NCBI RefSeq assembly: GCF_000013385.1
Contig: NC_007760.1
Span: 4,066,001 to 4,130,000, forward strand
Length of the DNA stretch: 64,000 nucleotides
Direction of reading: 5' to 3'
Origin: Anaeromyxobacter dehalogenans 2CP-C
Lineage (GTDB): Bacteria; Myxococcota; Myxococcia; Myxococcales; Anaeromyxobacteraceae
Numbering within the stretch: the first letter of the stretch is position 1; each line of letters opens with the position of its first letter. The notes beneath the pieces are model-generated. The model was given only the letters and a program-made list of their open reading frames with translations. It was not told the DNA's origin and made no database searches. The translations under genes were made by a program, and so were the position numbers. Shown here piece after piece: positions 1 to 8,091 of this stretch.

Positions 1-835
1 CGCCGTCGGACCAGCCTTTCTTGAGCGCGAGAAGCTCGTCGAGGCGCCGCTCGATACGCAGGGCTTCTGCGGGGTCAACTACGTCGACGATGTTGAGGTC
101 CCTGACCTCGTCGATGTTCTTGAGGGCATCGTTCCGATCGTAGGACCCGACTGCGGCGAGCTCAACGCGGGTAAACGCATCGTCGCGGAGCGCGTTCGCG
201 AGCTGTGTCGTCTGGATCCCGGAGAACTCGACGTCGAAGGCCCCCTCGTCCGTCCGCAACCGGAACTGTCCGCGCTCCTTATCCAACGCGACGACCGTCC
301 CGACCAGCTCCACATCCTTCTGGTAGGTGTTCGCACGCTGGAGAACGATCCGCTTTCGGACTTCCTGGTTGTACGAGACCTTCCGCTGTCCTCCGGGAGA
401 GTCGAGGACGAGTTCCTCTCCTGGCCGGAGGTGCTTGCCGAAGTTGCCGAACAGCGGGATCACGTTCTCCGGAAACTCGGGTGGCTTCCTATCGGAGCCG
501 ATCGCGTCAACGTAGTCCGTCACCAGGTCGCGTGCCGCATCGAACGGATCCCACTCGTGTGCGAGAACGCCTTGCTGCTGCGGCTCCTCCGTCCGCTTGA
601 GCGCGAGAACGGCCGATCCCGGTCGGATTTCTTGCAGTGCGAGCTGGAAACTCGACTCGAAGCCCTTCGGCACTCTTGCTCGCCCATACCGCTGCTTGAA
701 GAGCTCCTTCGCGACGCGAAGGACAAGGTCGCGGTACGCGACAAGGTCGGCGAGAACGTCAACGGGAACTTGCGCGTCCGCGAAGCGCGCGCCACGCAGG
801 ACCGGCTCGACGAATGGCTTTCGCTTGTCGGTCAT
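1..835 (-). CDS. Hypothetical protein, 3' end beyond window edge
   Basis: Reading the minus strand from ATG at 835 gives an uninterrupted frame of 278 codons to the left edge, starting MTDKRKPFVEPVLRGARFAD, with normal amino-acid composition. Opposite-strand frames here give only Arg/Ser-rich shadow peptides. A middle segment (around residues 140-200) looks beta-rich (LVLDSPGG, VELVGTVVALDKERGQFRLR). The last visible part is acidic and helical (ALKNIDEVRDL, ALRIERRLDELLAL). I recognise no catalytic motif or family. It is the last visible member of a run of same-strand genes starting with mrr, separated by 153 bp from its upstream neighbour. The true C-terminus is unseen, so a domain could be missing. 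Confidence 0.75.
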   Translation of the reverse strand, partial: MTDKRKPFVEPVLRGARFADAQVPVDVLADLVAYRDLVLRVAKELFKQRYGRARVPKGFESSFQLALQEIRPGSAVLALKRTEEPQQQGVLAHEWDPFDAARDLVTDYVDAIGSDRKPPEFPENVIPLFGNFGKHLRPGEELVLDSPGGQRKVSYNQEVRKRIVLQRANTYQKDVELVGTVVALDKERGQFRLRTDEGAFDVEFSGIQTTQLANALRDDAFTRVELAAVGSYDRNDALKNIDEVRDLNIVDVVDPAEALRIERRLDELLALKKGWSDG

Positions 836-988
836 GCGGCTGAGTCCCGGAATGGCCCCGAGCCTGTTCTACCCCGGATGGCCGGAGCGGTGGCCTTTTC
901 TGCCACCACAGGCAACTCCAAGCACGGGTGCTCGATCGCTCCCACCTGAACATCTTAGCAGCGGGCCGGACACCGCGGCAACGCTCGG

Positions 989-2167
989 TCAGCCCGACTG
1001 TGGTTCTTTCTTCGTCCTTTCGCCTGCCTCCAGGAGCCTCACGACGAAGAAGAAGGGGTCAACCTCCATGTGCTCCCGAAGCTCGCCGGGCCTGAAGAAT
1101 GCCTTGATGAAGTCTGCTCCAAGGATGCCAAAGGCCCAGCCGATAGCATCATACAGCGGCTTGTACGTCGCTCCGAGCAGCAGCCCGACCGCGATCGTGT
1201 TGCCCGAAATCGCGAGTCGTTTGTGTGTCTTCCTAATCTCCGCAAACGTCTGATGGAGCTGCCGAACATGCTCCTCCGCCTCTCCCAGCACTTGCCGAAG
1301 TCGCTCTTCATCGCCGGCTGACCCAAACTGCGAAGCCGTTCGCGCCAGAGCGCGTTGAAAGCGCAGAAAGGCCTCCTCGTAGTCTTCGCGAAGCCGAAGC
1401 ACGGTCGACAGCGGAAGGTGCTTCAGGGAAGGAAGAATGATTCCAATCTTTAGGACATCTGGGTCATCTGCTAGGAGACTCCCTGATGTTGTCGTCCGAA
1501 TGAAATTCGCAGGGAGCTTCTGGCGTCGCGTGGCGAATTCGTTTGCCGTCGCCCAGTTCTCCGCAATGATGTCTTCATCGTCAACTCTCGCGACGACGTG
1601 GTACCGCTCGTCTTCAATGGAGAGTTCTTCAAATCGCGAAGCAAACTCGCTTGGGTCAACCAACTCCACTTCGCGAGGGACCGGAGCGATGATTCCTGAC
1701 TTCACTTCGCGAAGATGTCTGTACGCTGGCTCAAGACAAGGGCGAAGGTTTGGCCCTTCGACGAACTTGACGCCGATCTCAGCCTTGAACTCGAAATCCG
1801 GTGACGTCAGAGGATCGACGAGCAACGCTGCCTGCTTTGCGAACAAAGCTAACCGCTTCTGATGATCTGGGGTGAGTGCGTGCCTTGCTGCGTCCACGGA
1901 GAGAAACAGCCCGTCTGTGCGTCGCGCCAGGTCGGGCAAGTCGGCGATGAGCCTCTGGATATTCGCGGCGAAGCTCCATTCGACGACGCCTAGATCATGC
2001 TGCTGCTTGAAGTATTCGCCTGCGTCGCGGTAGCGCGCGTACTCCTCCGCCGAGCGAATGTCGAGGTCTGCGAGATCTCGAACGAGGCGCTTGTAGAGAC
2101 TACGTAGGCTGTTCTCGTCGTAGATGGAGTCGTAACCGACGGGTACCGCTGGACGTCTATTTCGCAT
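989..2167 (-). CDS. Hypothetical protein with C-terminal hydrophobic segment
   Basis: This 392-aa protein is mostly soluble and helical, with no family I recognise. Around residues 315-350 lies a hydrophobic stretch (NTIAVGLLLGATYKPL, then IGWAFGILGADFIKAFF) that could be one or two membrane helices, followed by a short charged tail. Upstream of it is a probable coiled helix (residues 285-312, rich in E, R and Q). A soluble front with a hydrophobic tail is a layout seen in some membrane-acting immunity effectors, but nothing in the sequence proves that role. It lies 51 bp downstream of the HNH-like gene on the same strand and is probably cotranscribed with it. Confidence 0.75.
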   Translation of the reverse strand: MRNRRPAVPVGYDSIYDENSLRSLYKRLVRDLADLDIRSAEEYARYRDAGEYFKQQHDLGVVEWSFAANIQRLIADLPDLARRTDGLFLSVDAARHALTPDHQKRLALFAKQAALLVDPLTSPDFEFKAEIGVKFVEGPNLRPCLEPAYRHLREVKSGIIAPVPREVELVDPSEFASRFEELSIEDERYHVVARVDDEDIIAENWATANEFATRRQKLPANFIRTTTSGSLLADDPDVLKIGIILPSLKHLPLSTVLRLREDYEEAFLRFQRALARTASQFGSAGDEERLRQVLGEAEEHVRQLHQTFAEIRKTHKRLAISGNTIAVGLLLGATYKPLYDAIGWAFGILGADFIKAFFRPGELREHMEVDPFFFVVRLLEAGERTKKEPQSG

Positions 2168-2218
2168 ACCTGATTCACGCCATCGCAGATTCGACGTAGT
2201 CGTCAGCGGCGGGCCGAA

Positions 2219-3004
2219 CTAGTTCCAGATCACCTCGCAGCACAAATACTCGCTCAGGACGATCCTTACGACCAGTTCTCCGCTGTCGAGCGCCACCGCC
2301 AGATAGCGGTAACGATTCCGTTGCACTTGTATCCAATCGGCGCCGAGAATCAACTGCTTCTCGACCGCGCGGCTCGGATCCTCGGCCGCCATCAGGGTGA
2401 CGGAAGCTACGCTCATCCTCTGCATCGCACGGCTCCCGACCTCAGGGAAGACCGACACGAGCGGCGGCGTCTCGAACGCCGCCCGCGCCGCAGGCGCGAG
2501 AGCCGCCAACGGGATCATGGTCACTCGAACGGGCTCGCCCCGCCTACGCTCGTCCAACTCGAACGCAGCATGCCCACGCGCGAGTTTCAGGAGGACGTTG
2601 CGAACGCGCGCTGACTCGACGTCGAACGAGACCACGCCATCGTTCACGTGCCGCGCACGGGCCAGCTTGTCGCGGAGCAGTGTCTGTTCCCGGAGAATGC
2701 GCCCGATCTTCTTGCGCGGCACGAGATCGGGATCCGCGATGGACGCTTGAACGACGTCCACCAAGCACGCGACGTACATCTCGTCGTCCGAGAACCCCGA
2801 GTTGCACCCGCTGCACGCATCAACGACTGGCAGGTTGTCCGGGAAGGGCTCGTCGAGCAGGACGCGGGAGGGAACGTGGTCTCTCGTCCCGATTGCACCT
2901 CCGCAGTACACACATGCTTGCCTTATCCGGTCGTCGCTGAACGGCTTCACCTGCTCCATCGCCCCCCCCCGCCCGAAGCGTCGTCCAGCATGTTCGCCGC
3001 CCAC
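2219..3004 (-). CDS. HNH-like zinc protein (CxxC...DHVPSR...CxxC)
   Basis: The 261-aa protein has an N-terminal HNH-type signature: a CVYC pair, then DHVPSR, then CSGCN and SDDE, all within residues 30-75. This is the zinc-knuckle plus histidine layout of HNH/endonuclease VII-like folds. The remaining 180 residues are unassigned. I chose GTG at 3004 because GGAAGG sits 8 nt upstream and the start is 3 nt past the stop of the 101-aa gene, as expected for coupled translation. An ATG at 2959 (residue 16) is an alternative. Between these two starts lies a run of nine G on the coding strand (2961-2969), so the frame from GTG is slippage-prone. Nuclease activity is inferred. Confidence 0.75.
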   Translation of the reverse strand: MGGEHAGRRFGRGGAMEQVKPFSDDRIRQACVYCGGAIGTRDHVPSRVLLDEPFPDNLPVVDACSGCNSGFSDDEMYVACLVDVVQASIADPDLVPRKKIGRILREQTLLRDKLARARHVNDGVVSFDVESARVRNVLLKLARGHAAFELDERRRGEPVRVTMIPLAALAPAARAAFETPPLVSVFPEVGSRAMQRMSVASVTLMAAEDPSRAVEKQLILGADWIQVQRNRYRYLAVALDSGELVVRIVLSEYLCCEVIWN

Positions 3005-3007
3005 TAG

Positions 3008-3313
3008 CTAGGCCTTCCGAAGCGCGAGGATGCTTCCTGACGACCGGAACACGGCGAGCACTCGTGGTGCGCGCATCCGAGGCGTTACCGCGACTCGACG
3101 CGCTCCTGCGGTCTCGGGACGTCCTTGTTCGCGTTGTTCATCCCCGTCGCTGGTTACCCCGAGCTGGAGCCCGAGAACGTCGGCTGTCAACTCTGGTGAT
3201 CTCTTCTCGTCCGAAACCGCGCCCCAACGGTCGAGCTCTTTCAGCACCATCACCCGTGTCAACGGGCCCTCGACTGCGTCGAGCGCGTCGAACGGCGAAC
3301 TAGCTTCGCTCAT
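3008..3313 (-). CDS. Small coupled protein, unknown function (101 aa)
   Basis: Its ATG (3313) overlaps the stop of the upstream EVE-HNH gene in an ATGA, and its stop is 3 nt before the next gene's GTG, so it is sandwiched in a translationally coupled run. The peptide begins MSEASSPFDALDAVEGPLTR and continues with ELDRWGAVSDEKRSPELTAD. The last 40 residues are Arg-rich. I recognise no domain. Coupling to a nuclease gene suggests an accessory or regulatory subunit, but this is inference from position alone. A longer frame from 3481 exists, but its first 56 residues are antisense-like Arg/Pro sequence inside the upstream gene. Confidence 0.65.
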   Translation of the reverse strand: MSEASSPFDALDAVEGPLTRVMVLKELDRWGAVSDEKRSPELTADVLGLQLGVTSDGDEQREQGRPETAGARRVAVTPRMRAPRVLAVFRSSGSILALRKA

Positions 3314-4698
3314 CCTGCACGTCTCCTGCCGTCTCCGGGCATCCGCACCCCGCGAGCGGGACGAGCGCGGAGCGCGGCGAGCGAGGGTCGGTCGCGCACC
3401 TCGCGGGGCATCCTCAAGGTCCGTCCTTCGAGCTCCTCGTACATCGTGCCCCGGAGGTCCTCGTGAAGTCGGACTCGCCACCCTTCGTCGAAGTTCAACT
3501 TACCGAGGTCGAACAAGTCATGGATGTCGGCACGTAGCAGCAGCCCGTTCTCGACGCGGTCGGTGGCGGCACCGCGGAAAGGGATGATGTGCGCGGCCTG
3601 GAGCACCGCGGCAACGTCGCAGCCAGTGACCGCGCACCTTCCGCCATAGGCGCGTAGCAGTGCGAGGCGGAACGCGGGCTGCCCTTGTCGACGCAGAATC
3701 GCACGGCGGTCGTACTCGCGGCCGTCGGGTAGTTCGTTGGCGTCGAACGCAGGAGCCGGGATCTCCTGGCCCGGCTCGCGGCGCACCTCAAGCGCGCCGG
3801 CGCACTCCGAAGCGGGGACGTCGAGCCCCAGAGAGCGCAGGTACACGATGAGCTCGTGGGCGTAGCCAGTGTGCGGCGTTGCTCCCTGCTTTCCGACCGC
3901 AACGCGCAGGGCCGCGGCGTGGCTGGCCCAGAGCCGCCGGTGAGCCTCCGCCAGCGAGCGCAACGGGAAGGTGACGCACACCGCACCGGGCGCCTTCGCA
4001 AATCCGCCCTGCGGCTTCACTCCTAGGCGACGGAGAGCTCCGAGCTCCTTCGCGTCGCGCATCACGATGAGCTGGCACTCGTCCCGCGCCAGCGTCAGCG
4101 CAAGCGGAACCCCGACGTTGAGGCGCACGAATCCATCTCCGAGAGTCACCGTCCAAGACGCAGCGTGAAGCGCATGGGCTTCACGCATGGACCGTGCGAG
4201 AGCGCGAGCCGCGGACTCTCTGATGTTCTCTGGGACGACTTCGGCCCAGCGCGGGGGCGCAGCCCCTTTCCACTCGGGCCTACTCGGCCCTGCCTTGCCG
4301 CCGATCCGAACGACGCCGACCCGACCCACGTGCTCCTCGACGATGCGGTGCAGCTTGCGCGAGACCGCCTCAGCCGGCGTCGTCCGGCCCTTCGTGTACG
4401 AGCGGGGCCACTTCCATTCGGGGATGCGGCGGGCGACGTCATCGACTGAGAGCGGCCGCTTGAACTGCCGCAGATCGCGCACGTCGGCCCGGAATGCTGG
4501 ACGCCCTAGAAACTCATCCGACTTGGGTTCGGTGTCGATGACCCCGGAGCCGACGAAGAGATCGCGGTTGAACACGAAGATGACCTCATCCTCGCGCCCG
4601 GCCTTCTTCGGCACGATCCAACTCACGGAGCGCCCTCGACGGACGCAGTCCTCCCACGTCTCCCTTGCGGCGTTTTCTCCGATCAGGACGTGAAGCAT
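3310..4698 (-). CDS. Probable EVE-like/HNH fusion endonuclease
   Basis: This is a 462-aa protein. Residues 1-110 resemble an EVE/PUA-like fold (WIVPKK, then FVFNRDLFVGSGVID, then PEWKWPRSYTKG), a module that reads modified bases in restriction proteins. The middle third is unassigned. Residues 345-425 form a classical HNH_2 domain: FRLALLRAYGGRCAVTGCDV, then QAAHIIPF, then ENGLLLRADIHDLFDLGKL. The His pair (AHI and DIHDLFD) and the Asn are where metal and catalytic residues sit in McrA-like enzymes. With Mrr 31 bp upstream on the same strand, a modification-dependent (type IV-like) restriction role is likely. The HNH call is firm; the EVE call is pattern-based. Confidence 0.85.
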   Translation of the reverse strand: MLHVLIGENAARETWEDCVRRGRSVSWIVPKKAGREDEVIFVFNRDLFVGSGVIDTEPKSDEFLGRPAFRADVRDLRQFKRPLSVDDVARRIPEWKWPRSYTKGRTTPAEAVSRKLHRIVEEHVGRVGVVRIGGKAGPSRPEWKGAAPPRWAEVVPENIRESAARALARSMREAHALHAASWTVTLGDGFVRLNVGVPLALTLARDECQLIVMRDAKELGALRRLGVKPQGGFAKAPGAVCVTFPLRSLAEAHRRLWASHAAALRVAVGKQGATPHTGYAHELIVYLRSLGLDVPASECAGALEVRREPGQEIPAPAFDANELPDGREYDRRAILRRQGQPAFRLALLRAYGGRCAVTGCDVAAVLQAAHIIPFRGAATDRVENGLLLRADIHDLFDLGKLNFDEGWRVRLHEDLRGTMYEELEGRTLRMPREVRDRPSLAALRARPARGVRMPGDGRRRAG

Positions 4699-4729
4699 CG
4701 CCCCTCCAGGCCCGCGGAGCCCGCCAGTG

Positions 4730-5647
4730 CTACTCCTCCGCGAAGTAGTCCGTGTCCACCCGCTTGATCTCGTAGGTGCTCACCGTGTTCACGCCGATGC
4801 TGAAGTCCACCATAAGGGATGCGAGTTGGCGGCCATCGATGAGCACGATCTTCTTCTCGATCCTCTTCACGTAGTCGCGCGCCTCGCTCGAGAAGCTCGA
4901 CGTGGTGATGAAGACGCCCTTGCGGGCGCGCTCACCCTCAAGACTGCCAGCGAACGCCTGTACATCCGGACGCCCGACGTTGTTCTGCCACCGCTTCGCC
5001 TGCACGTAGATGGCGTCCAGCCCGAGGTGGTCTTCCTTGATGATGCCGTCTATGCCGCCGTCATGGCTGCGGCCGAGAGCGCGACCTGCGTCCTCCAGAG
5101 AACCGCCGTATCCCATCTGCACCAGCAACTCGACGACGAGCTTCTTGAAGAAACGCGGGGAGGCTTTGCCGACCGCATCGAGGAGCTCGGTCTCGACCTT
5201 CGCGCGGATTTCCTTGTGAGCGCGTTCGAGGGCTTCCTCCGGCGTTACCTCTGGCGTGGACTTCTCCTCGGGGCTCTCGGTCGTTCCCTGCGGCTCGTCC
5301 GTGGCACGGGAAGCGAAGACGCGAAACGACTCGAACTGGAGCAGGTATTGCTTGTCGATGCGCTCTGGGTTCTTCGCCAGAACGGATCTCCCGGCATCGG
5401 TGATGCGGTACCAACCCCGTCGCGAGGTCGACAGCAGGCCAGCCTTCTCCAGGTATGTCTTGGCCCACCCGACGCGTCCGTCGAACACCGGCTGCTTGCC
5501 GCTAGGGAGCAACTCGTGTCGGTCGGCGTCGGTCAGGTCGAACGTTCGGTCCAACTGATCACGAAGATCGCGGGCGTTGTGCTCGTCGCCCTCGGCGAGA
5601 GCCTGGAGCGGCGGGAGCATGAAAGCGTCGTAGGACGGAACCGGCAT
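4730..5647 (-). CDS. mrr: Mrr-type restriction endonuclease
   Basis: The 305-aa protein has the two-domain layout of Mrr. Residues 10-100 form the N-terminal winged-helix domain (YDAFMLPPLQALAEG, GWAKTYLEKAGLL, GWYRITDAGRSVL). A charged linker (115-150) leads to the Mrr catalytic domain (FFKKLVVELLVQMGYGG). The PD-(D/E)xK residues are visible as DGGIDGII, then GLDAIYVQAKRW, giving D and the QAK motif of the Mrr clade. Mrr cleaves methylated DNA and acts as a type IV restriction system. It is the first gene of the leftward same-strand run, 31 bp from the EVE-HNH gene. No strong Shine-Dalgarno precedes the ATG. Confidence 0.92.
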   Translation of the reverse strand: MPVPSYDAFMLPPLQALAEGDEHNARDLRDQLDRTFDLTDADRHELLPSGKQPVFDGRVGWAKTYLEKAGLLSTSRRGWYRITDAGRSVLAKNPERIDKQYLLQFESFRVFASRATDEPQGTTESPEEKSTPEVTPEEALERAHKEIRAKVETELLDAVGKASPRFFKKLVVELLVQMGYGGSLEDAGRALGRSHDGGIDGIIKEDHLGLDAIYVQAKRWQNNVGRPDVQAFAGSLEGERARKGVFITTSSFSSEARDYVKRIEKKIVLIDGRQLASLMVDFSIGVNTVSTYEIKRVDTDYFAEE

Positions 5648-5706
5648 GTTCGTTAGCGTACCTGTTCAGGAGGATACTGCGCCGACGAGTGCGACTGACG
5701 TGCTGC

Positions 5707-6104
5707 TCAAGTCGGTCCGGGTAATTGGACCAGAAGCCCAGCGCGACAGAGCGCCACGACAACGTCCACCTGATCGTTCTCGTGCTTTCCGGCGCCACCG
5801 GCGAGCTTCCAGAGCTTAGCGGTGCTGGCGTCAGCGAAATCTGAATCTTCGAGAAGGACGCGAGCCAGCGCGAGCGCGTGTGCGGCGTTCTCACGCCCGT
5901 TCACGTAGTGCCGCGCGGAACTCCTTTTACGTAACCTTCGCCGCAGAGAGTTAGGAACGTCGTCCGCGGGCACAGCTTCGTTGCAGCATCGATGGAGTTG
6001 GGGTTCAAGGCCAGCGCCGCCTTGTTCCACGCGGCGGGCGGAGTCATGCCGTCCTCGACGACGAGTCGGGCCGCCCACACGGCGGACTCCCCGTACCTGG
6101 CCAT
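5707..6104 (-). pseudogene. Frameshifted DUF6979-like small protein
   Basis: From ATG 6104 the frame reads MARYGESAVWAARLVVEDGM, then PPAAWNKAALALNPNS, then CPRTTFLTLCGEGYVKGVPRG, and stops at 5901. The adjacent frame continues with YVNGRENAAHALALARVL, then KLWKLAGG, then KHENDQVDVVVALCRAGL, to 5707. Together the parts match a small family I know as DUF6979 (YGEsAVxAvrL, AWxkAA, CPrxaFLgLCeeGlVKGvP, N..YAL.A, MDVViALW). One base is missing near 5916 (398 nt where 399 would restore one frame). The function of this family is not known to me. It could be a true pseudogene, a sequencing error, or less likely a frameshift-expressed protein. Confidence 0.7.
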
Positions 6105-6140
6105 GCGGTCCCCCTTTCACAGTCTTCCCGCTTACGCGCG

Positions 6141-6589
6141 AAACGGCATGACGAGCGTTACCACACGTACTCATCGGAGCTTGGACGATTCGCCAGTTGA
6201 TGCGCACATCGCGCTTCTCGTTGCAGGCCCCACAGCGCCGCGCCTGATCGCGCAGGATGAGCCGGGGGCGCGAAGAGGTCGAGCGCCATTGCGAAGCGCT
6301 CCGGGCGCGACGGGAGCCGTGCACCGACGCGGTCTCGGTACCAGGCGACGAGCGCCTTGCGGACGGCGCCGGCTCGGTGTCGCGTCCTGAGCTCCTGCCC
6401 CACCCGGACCTCGAGCCAGCCCCGCTCCATGCGCGCCGAACCGACTTCCGCGTCGCGAACCGCCTTCACTGCGAGCCGGAAGGTGCGGCCGAGGCACGTG
6501 AAGCGTTGCGTCAGACGAGCCGAAAACCCGAGGCGGGAGGCGCGCTTGCCGTACAAGGGCTCGGAGCGACTCGGTAGCATCGTCAGCAC
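6141..6589 (-). pseudogene. Degraded YgjP/SprT-like zinc metallopeptidase
   Basis: The frame from 6589 carries FTCLGRTFRLAVKAV, GWLEVRVGQ and AVRKALVAWYRDRVGARL, the front half of a YgjP (DUF45) protein. At about 6266 the homology moves to another frame through a C5 run and continues as RPRLILRDQARRCGACNEKR, then INWRIVQAPMS, matching the family's RDQ..RWGSC and NWRLV.AP blocks. Where the HExxH helix should follow, the DNA still resembles the codons for YVVVHELVHA but has lost several single bases. The family's N-terminal start is also missing. This is a multiply broken gene, transcribed toward the DUF6979 remnant. It is not expected to make an active enzyme. Confidence 0.65.
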
Positions 6590-6710
6590 GCAAGTACATT
6601 GGAGAGTTCGCCGGATCGTGGCGCGGACCGGCCCAACGGCAAACTGACGTCAACGGTTCCGTGCGCCCCGCTACCGAGCGCGTGTCGCACCCCGGGCGTA
6701 CCCTGCCACG

Positions 6711-7982
6711 ATGTACTCGGAGCTGTACCGTCTGTTCCAGCGCGGCTCGCTGCGCGAGTTCTTGGACCAGCGCCTGCGCGAGCTCGACGCGGCAGTGGAG
6801 TCGTTCGACGCGAACCGTCTTCTCAGCGCCTCCATCGAGGAGCTGACCGGCGACTTCGTCTCGCAGTACCGCCTCGATGTTCCGCGGCTGCGCCGAGACG
6901 ATGCGGAACTGGAGCACCAAGAGGCGGAGATCGACCCGCGCCTGTTCCGGCCGAACCCGAACTTCTTCTTCGACCGAGAGGCTGCCCGCATCAAGGGCAT
7001 CCGGTACACCCTCCACGTCCCGTTCGACGGCGACAAGAAGCTGTTCGAGTACCAGCCGAGCACGTACACGATGAGCGGTTCACCCATCGCCTCCGTTCGC
7101 GACGGGACGCTCGTCCTCACGTCCGACCGTCTCGCGACCGATGCGGGCGATGTGGTCAGCAACGGGTTCAACACGATTCTGAACGATATCGAGCAGTGGC
7201 TCGGCTGGGTTGGCGACGACATACGGACCTGGCTTGCCAGCCTCGACGATGCCGCCAGGACTCGGATCCAGCGCAGGCGCGACAAGCTCCTAGCCGCGAA
7301 GTCTGCCGTCGCGAGCATGGGGTTCAAGCTCCGCGAGCGGCCCGACGCGACTCGGACGTTCGCGGCACCAGAGGTCCGGAGGAAGGTGGCACCCGTACCA
7401 GCTCGCGGCGGAGCACCGGCTCCCGGTTCATCGGCACCGTACACGCCAGAGCCGATGCTTGCCGACCCGGACTACGAGCACATCATCTCGGTCATCGGCA
7501 GCATGGCGGCCGTTATCGAGCGAAGCCCCGCCGCGTTCGAGAAGATGGAGGAGGAGCACCTCCGTTTTCTGTTCCTCGTTCCGTTGAATGGTCACTACGA
7601 GGGACAGGCGACGGGCGAGACCTTCAACTTCGACGGGAAGACCGACATCCTCATCCGCGCCCAAGGCCGCAACATCTTCATCGCAGAGTGCAAGTTCTGG
7701 ACGGGACCGAAGGGCCTAACGAAGACCGTGGATCAGTTGCTCGGATATACATCCTGGCGCGACACCAAGACGGCTATCCTGCTGTTCAACCGGAACAAGG
7801 GTTTCTCGGCGGTCCTCGATCAGATCCGCCCGACCATCGAAGCGCACCCTAACTGCAAGGCGTTCGCGGGCCGCCCGGCCGAGACGCAGTTCCGGTTCGT
7901 GCTCCGGCAGCCGACCGATGCGTCGCGCGAGCTGCTCCTGACAGTGCTCGCGTTCGACGTGCCACACGGCCTTGGGGCGTAG
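6711..7982 (+). CDS. PD-(D/E)xK nuclease-like protein, defence-type
   Basis: The 423-aa protein has an N-terminal helical and beta region without a named family. Around residues 205-250 is a Pro/Ala-rich linker (VPARGGAPAPGSSAPYTPEP). The C-terminal domain (255-420) reads ETFNFDGKTDILIRAQGRNI, then FIAECKFWTGPKGLTKTVDQ, then LLGYTSWRDTKTAILLFNRN. The D (in GKTDI) and ECK triad is the PD-(D/E)xK signature. The whole-protein pattern matches hypothetical proteins common in defence islands. The start is ATG at 6711. A HEPN-like gene follows 109 bp downstream in the same direction, so the two may form a unit. Nuclease activity is inferred from the motif. Confidence 0.75.
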   Translation: MYSELYRLFQRGSLREFLDQRLRELDAAVESFDANRLLSASIEELTGDFVSQYRLDVPRLRRDDAELEHQEAEIDPRLFRPNPNFFFDREAARIKGIRYTLHVPFDGDKKLFEYQPSTYTMSGSPIASVRDGTLVLTSDRLATDAGDVVSNGFNTILNDIEQWLGWVGDDIRTWLASLDDAARTRIQRRRDKLLAAKSAVASMGFKLRERPDATRTFAAPEVRRKVAPVPARGGAPAPGSSAPYTPEPMLADPDYEHIISVIGSMAAVIERSPAAFEKMEEEHLRFLFLVPLNGHYEGQATGETFNFDGKTDILIRAQGRNIFIAECKFWTGPKGLTKTVDQLLGYTSWRDTKTAILLFNRNKGFSAVLDQIRPTIEAHPNCKAFAGRPAETQFRFVLRQPTDASRELLLTVLAFDVPHGLGA

Positions 7983-8091
7983 CGACGCCGTGTGCGCCTC
8001 CTAGTCGTTCCGCGCCCAGTCCTTGGAACGGACGTCGGCACGTGATCGGAGCAGGCCAAGAGGTGACGTTCCCATTTTGCGCGGAGACTCG

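Noticed and set aside
205-1253. Several overlapping plus-strand frames of 60-220 codons near the left edge
   Set aside because: They are Arg/Ser/Pro-rich shadows of the minus-strand partial gene (1-835) and the 392-aa gene, which have normal composition.
5890-5930. Programmed -1 frameshift in the DUF6979-like gene at GTAAAAGG
   Set aside because: The run is short, no downstream structure is clear, and the family match resumes well past the A run, so a lost base fits better.
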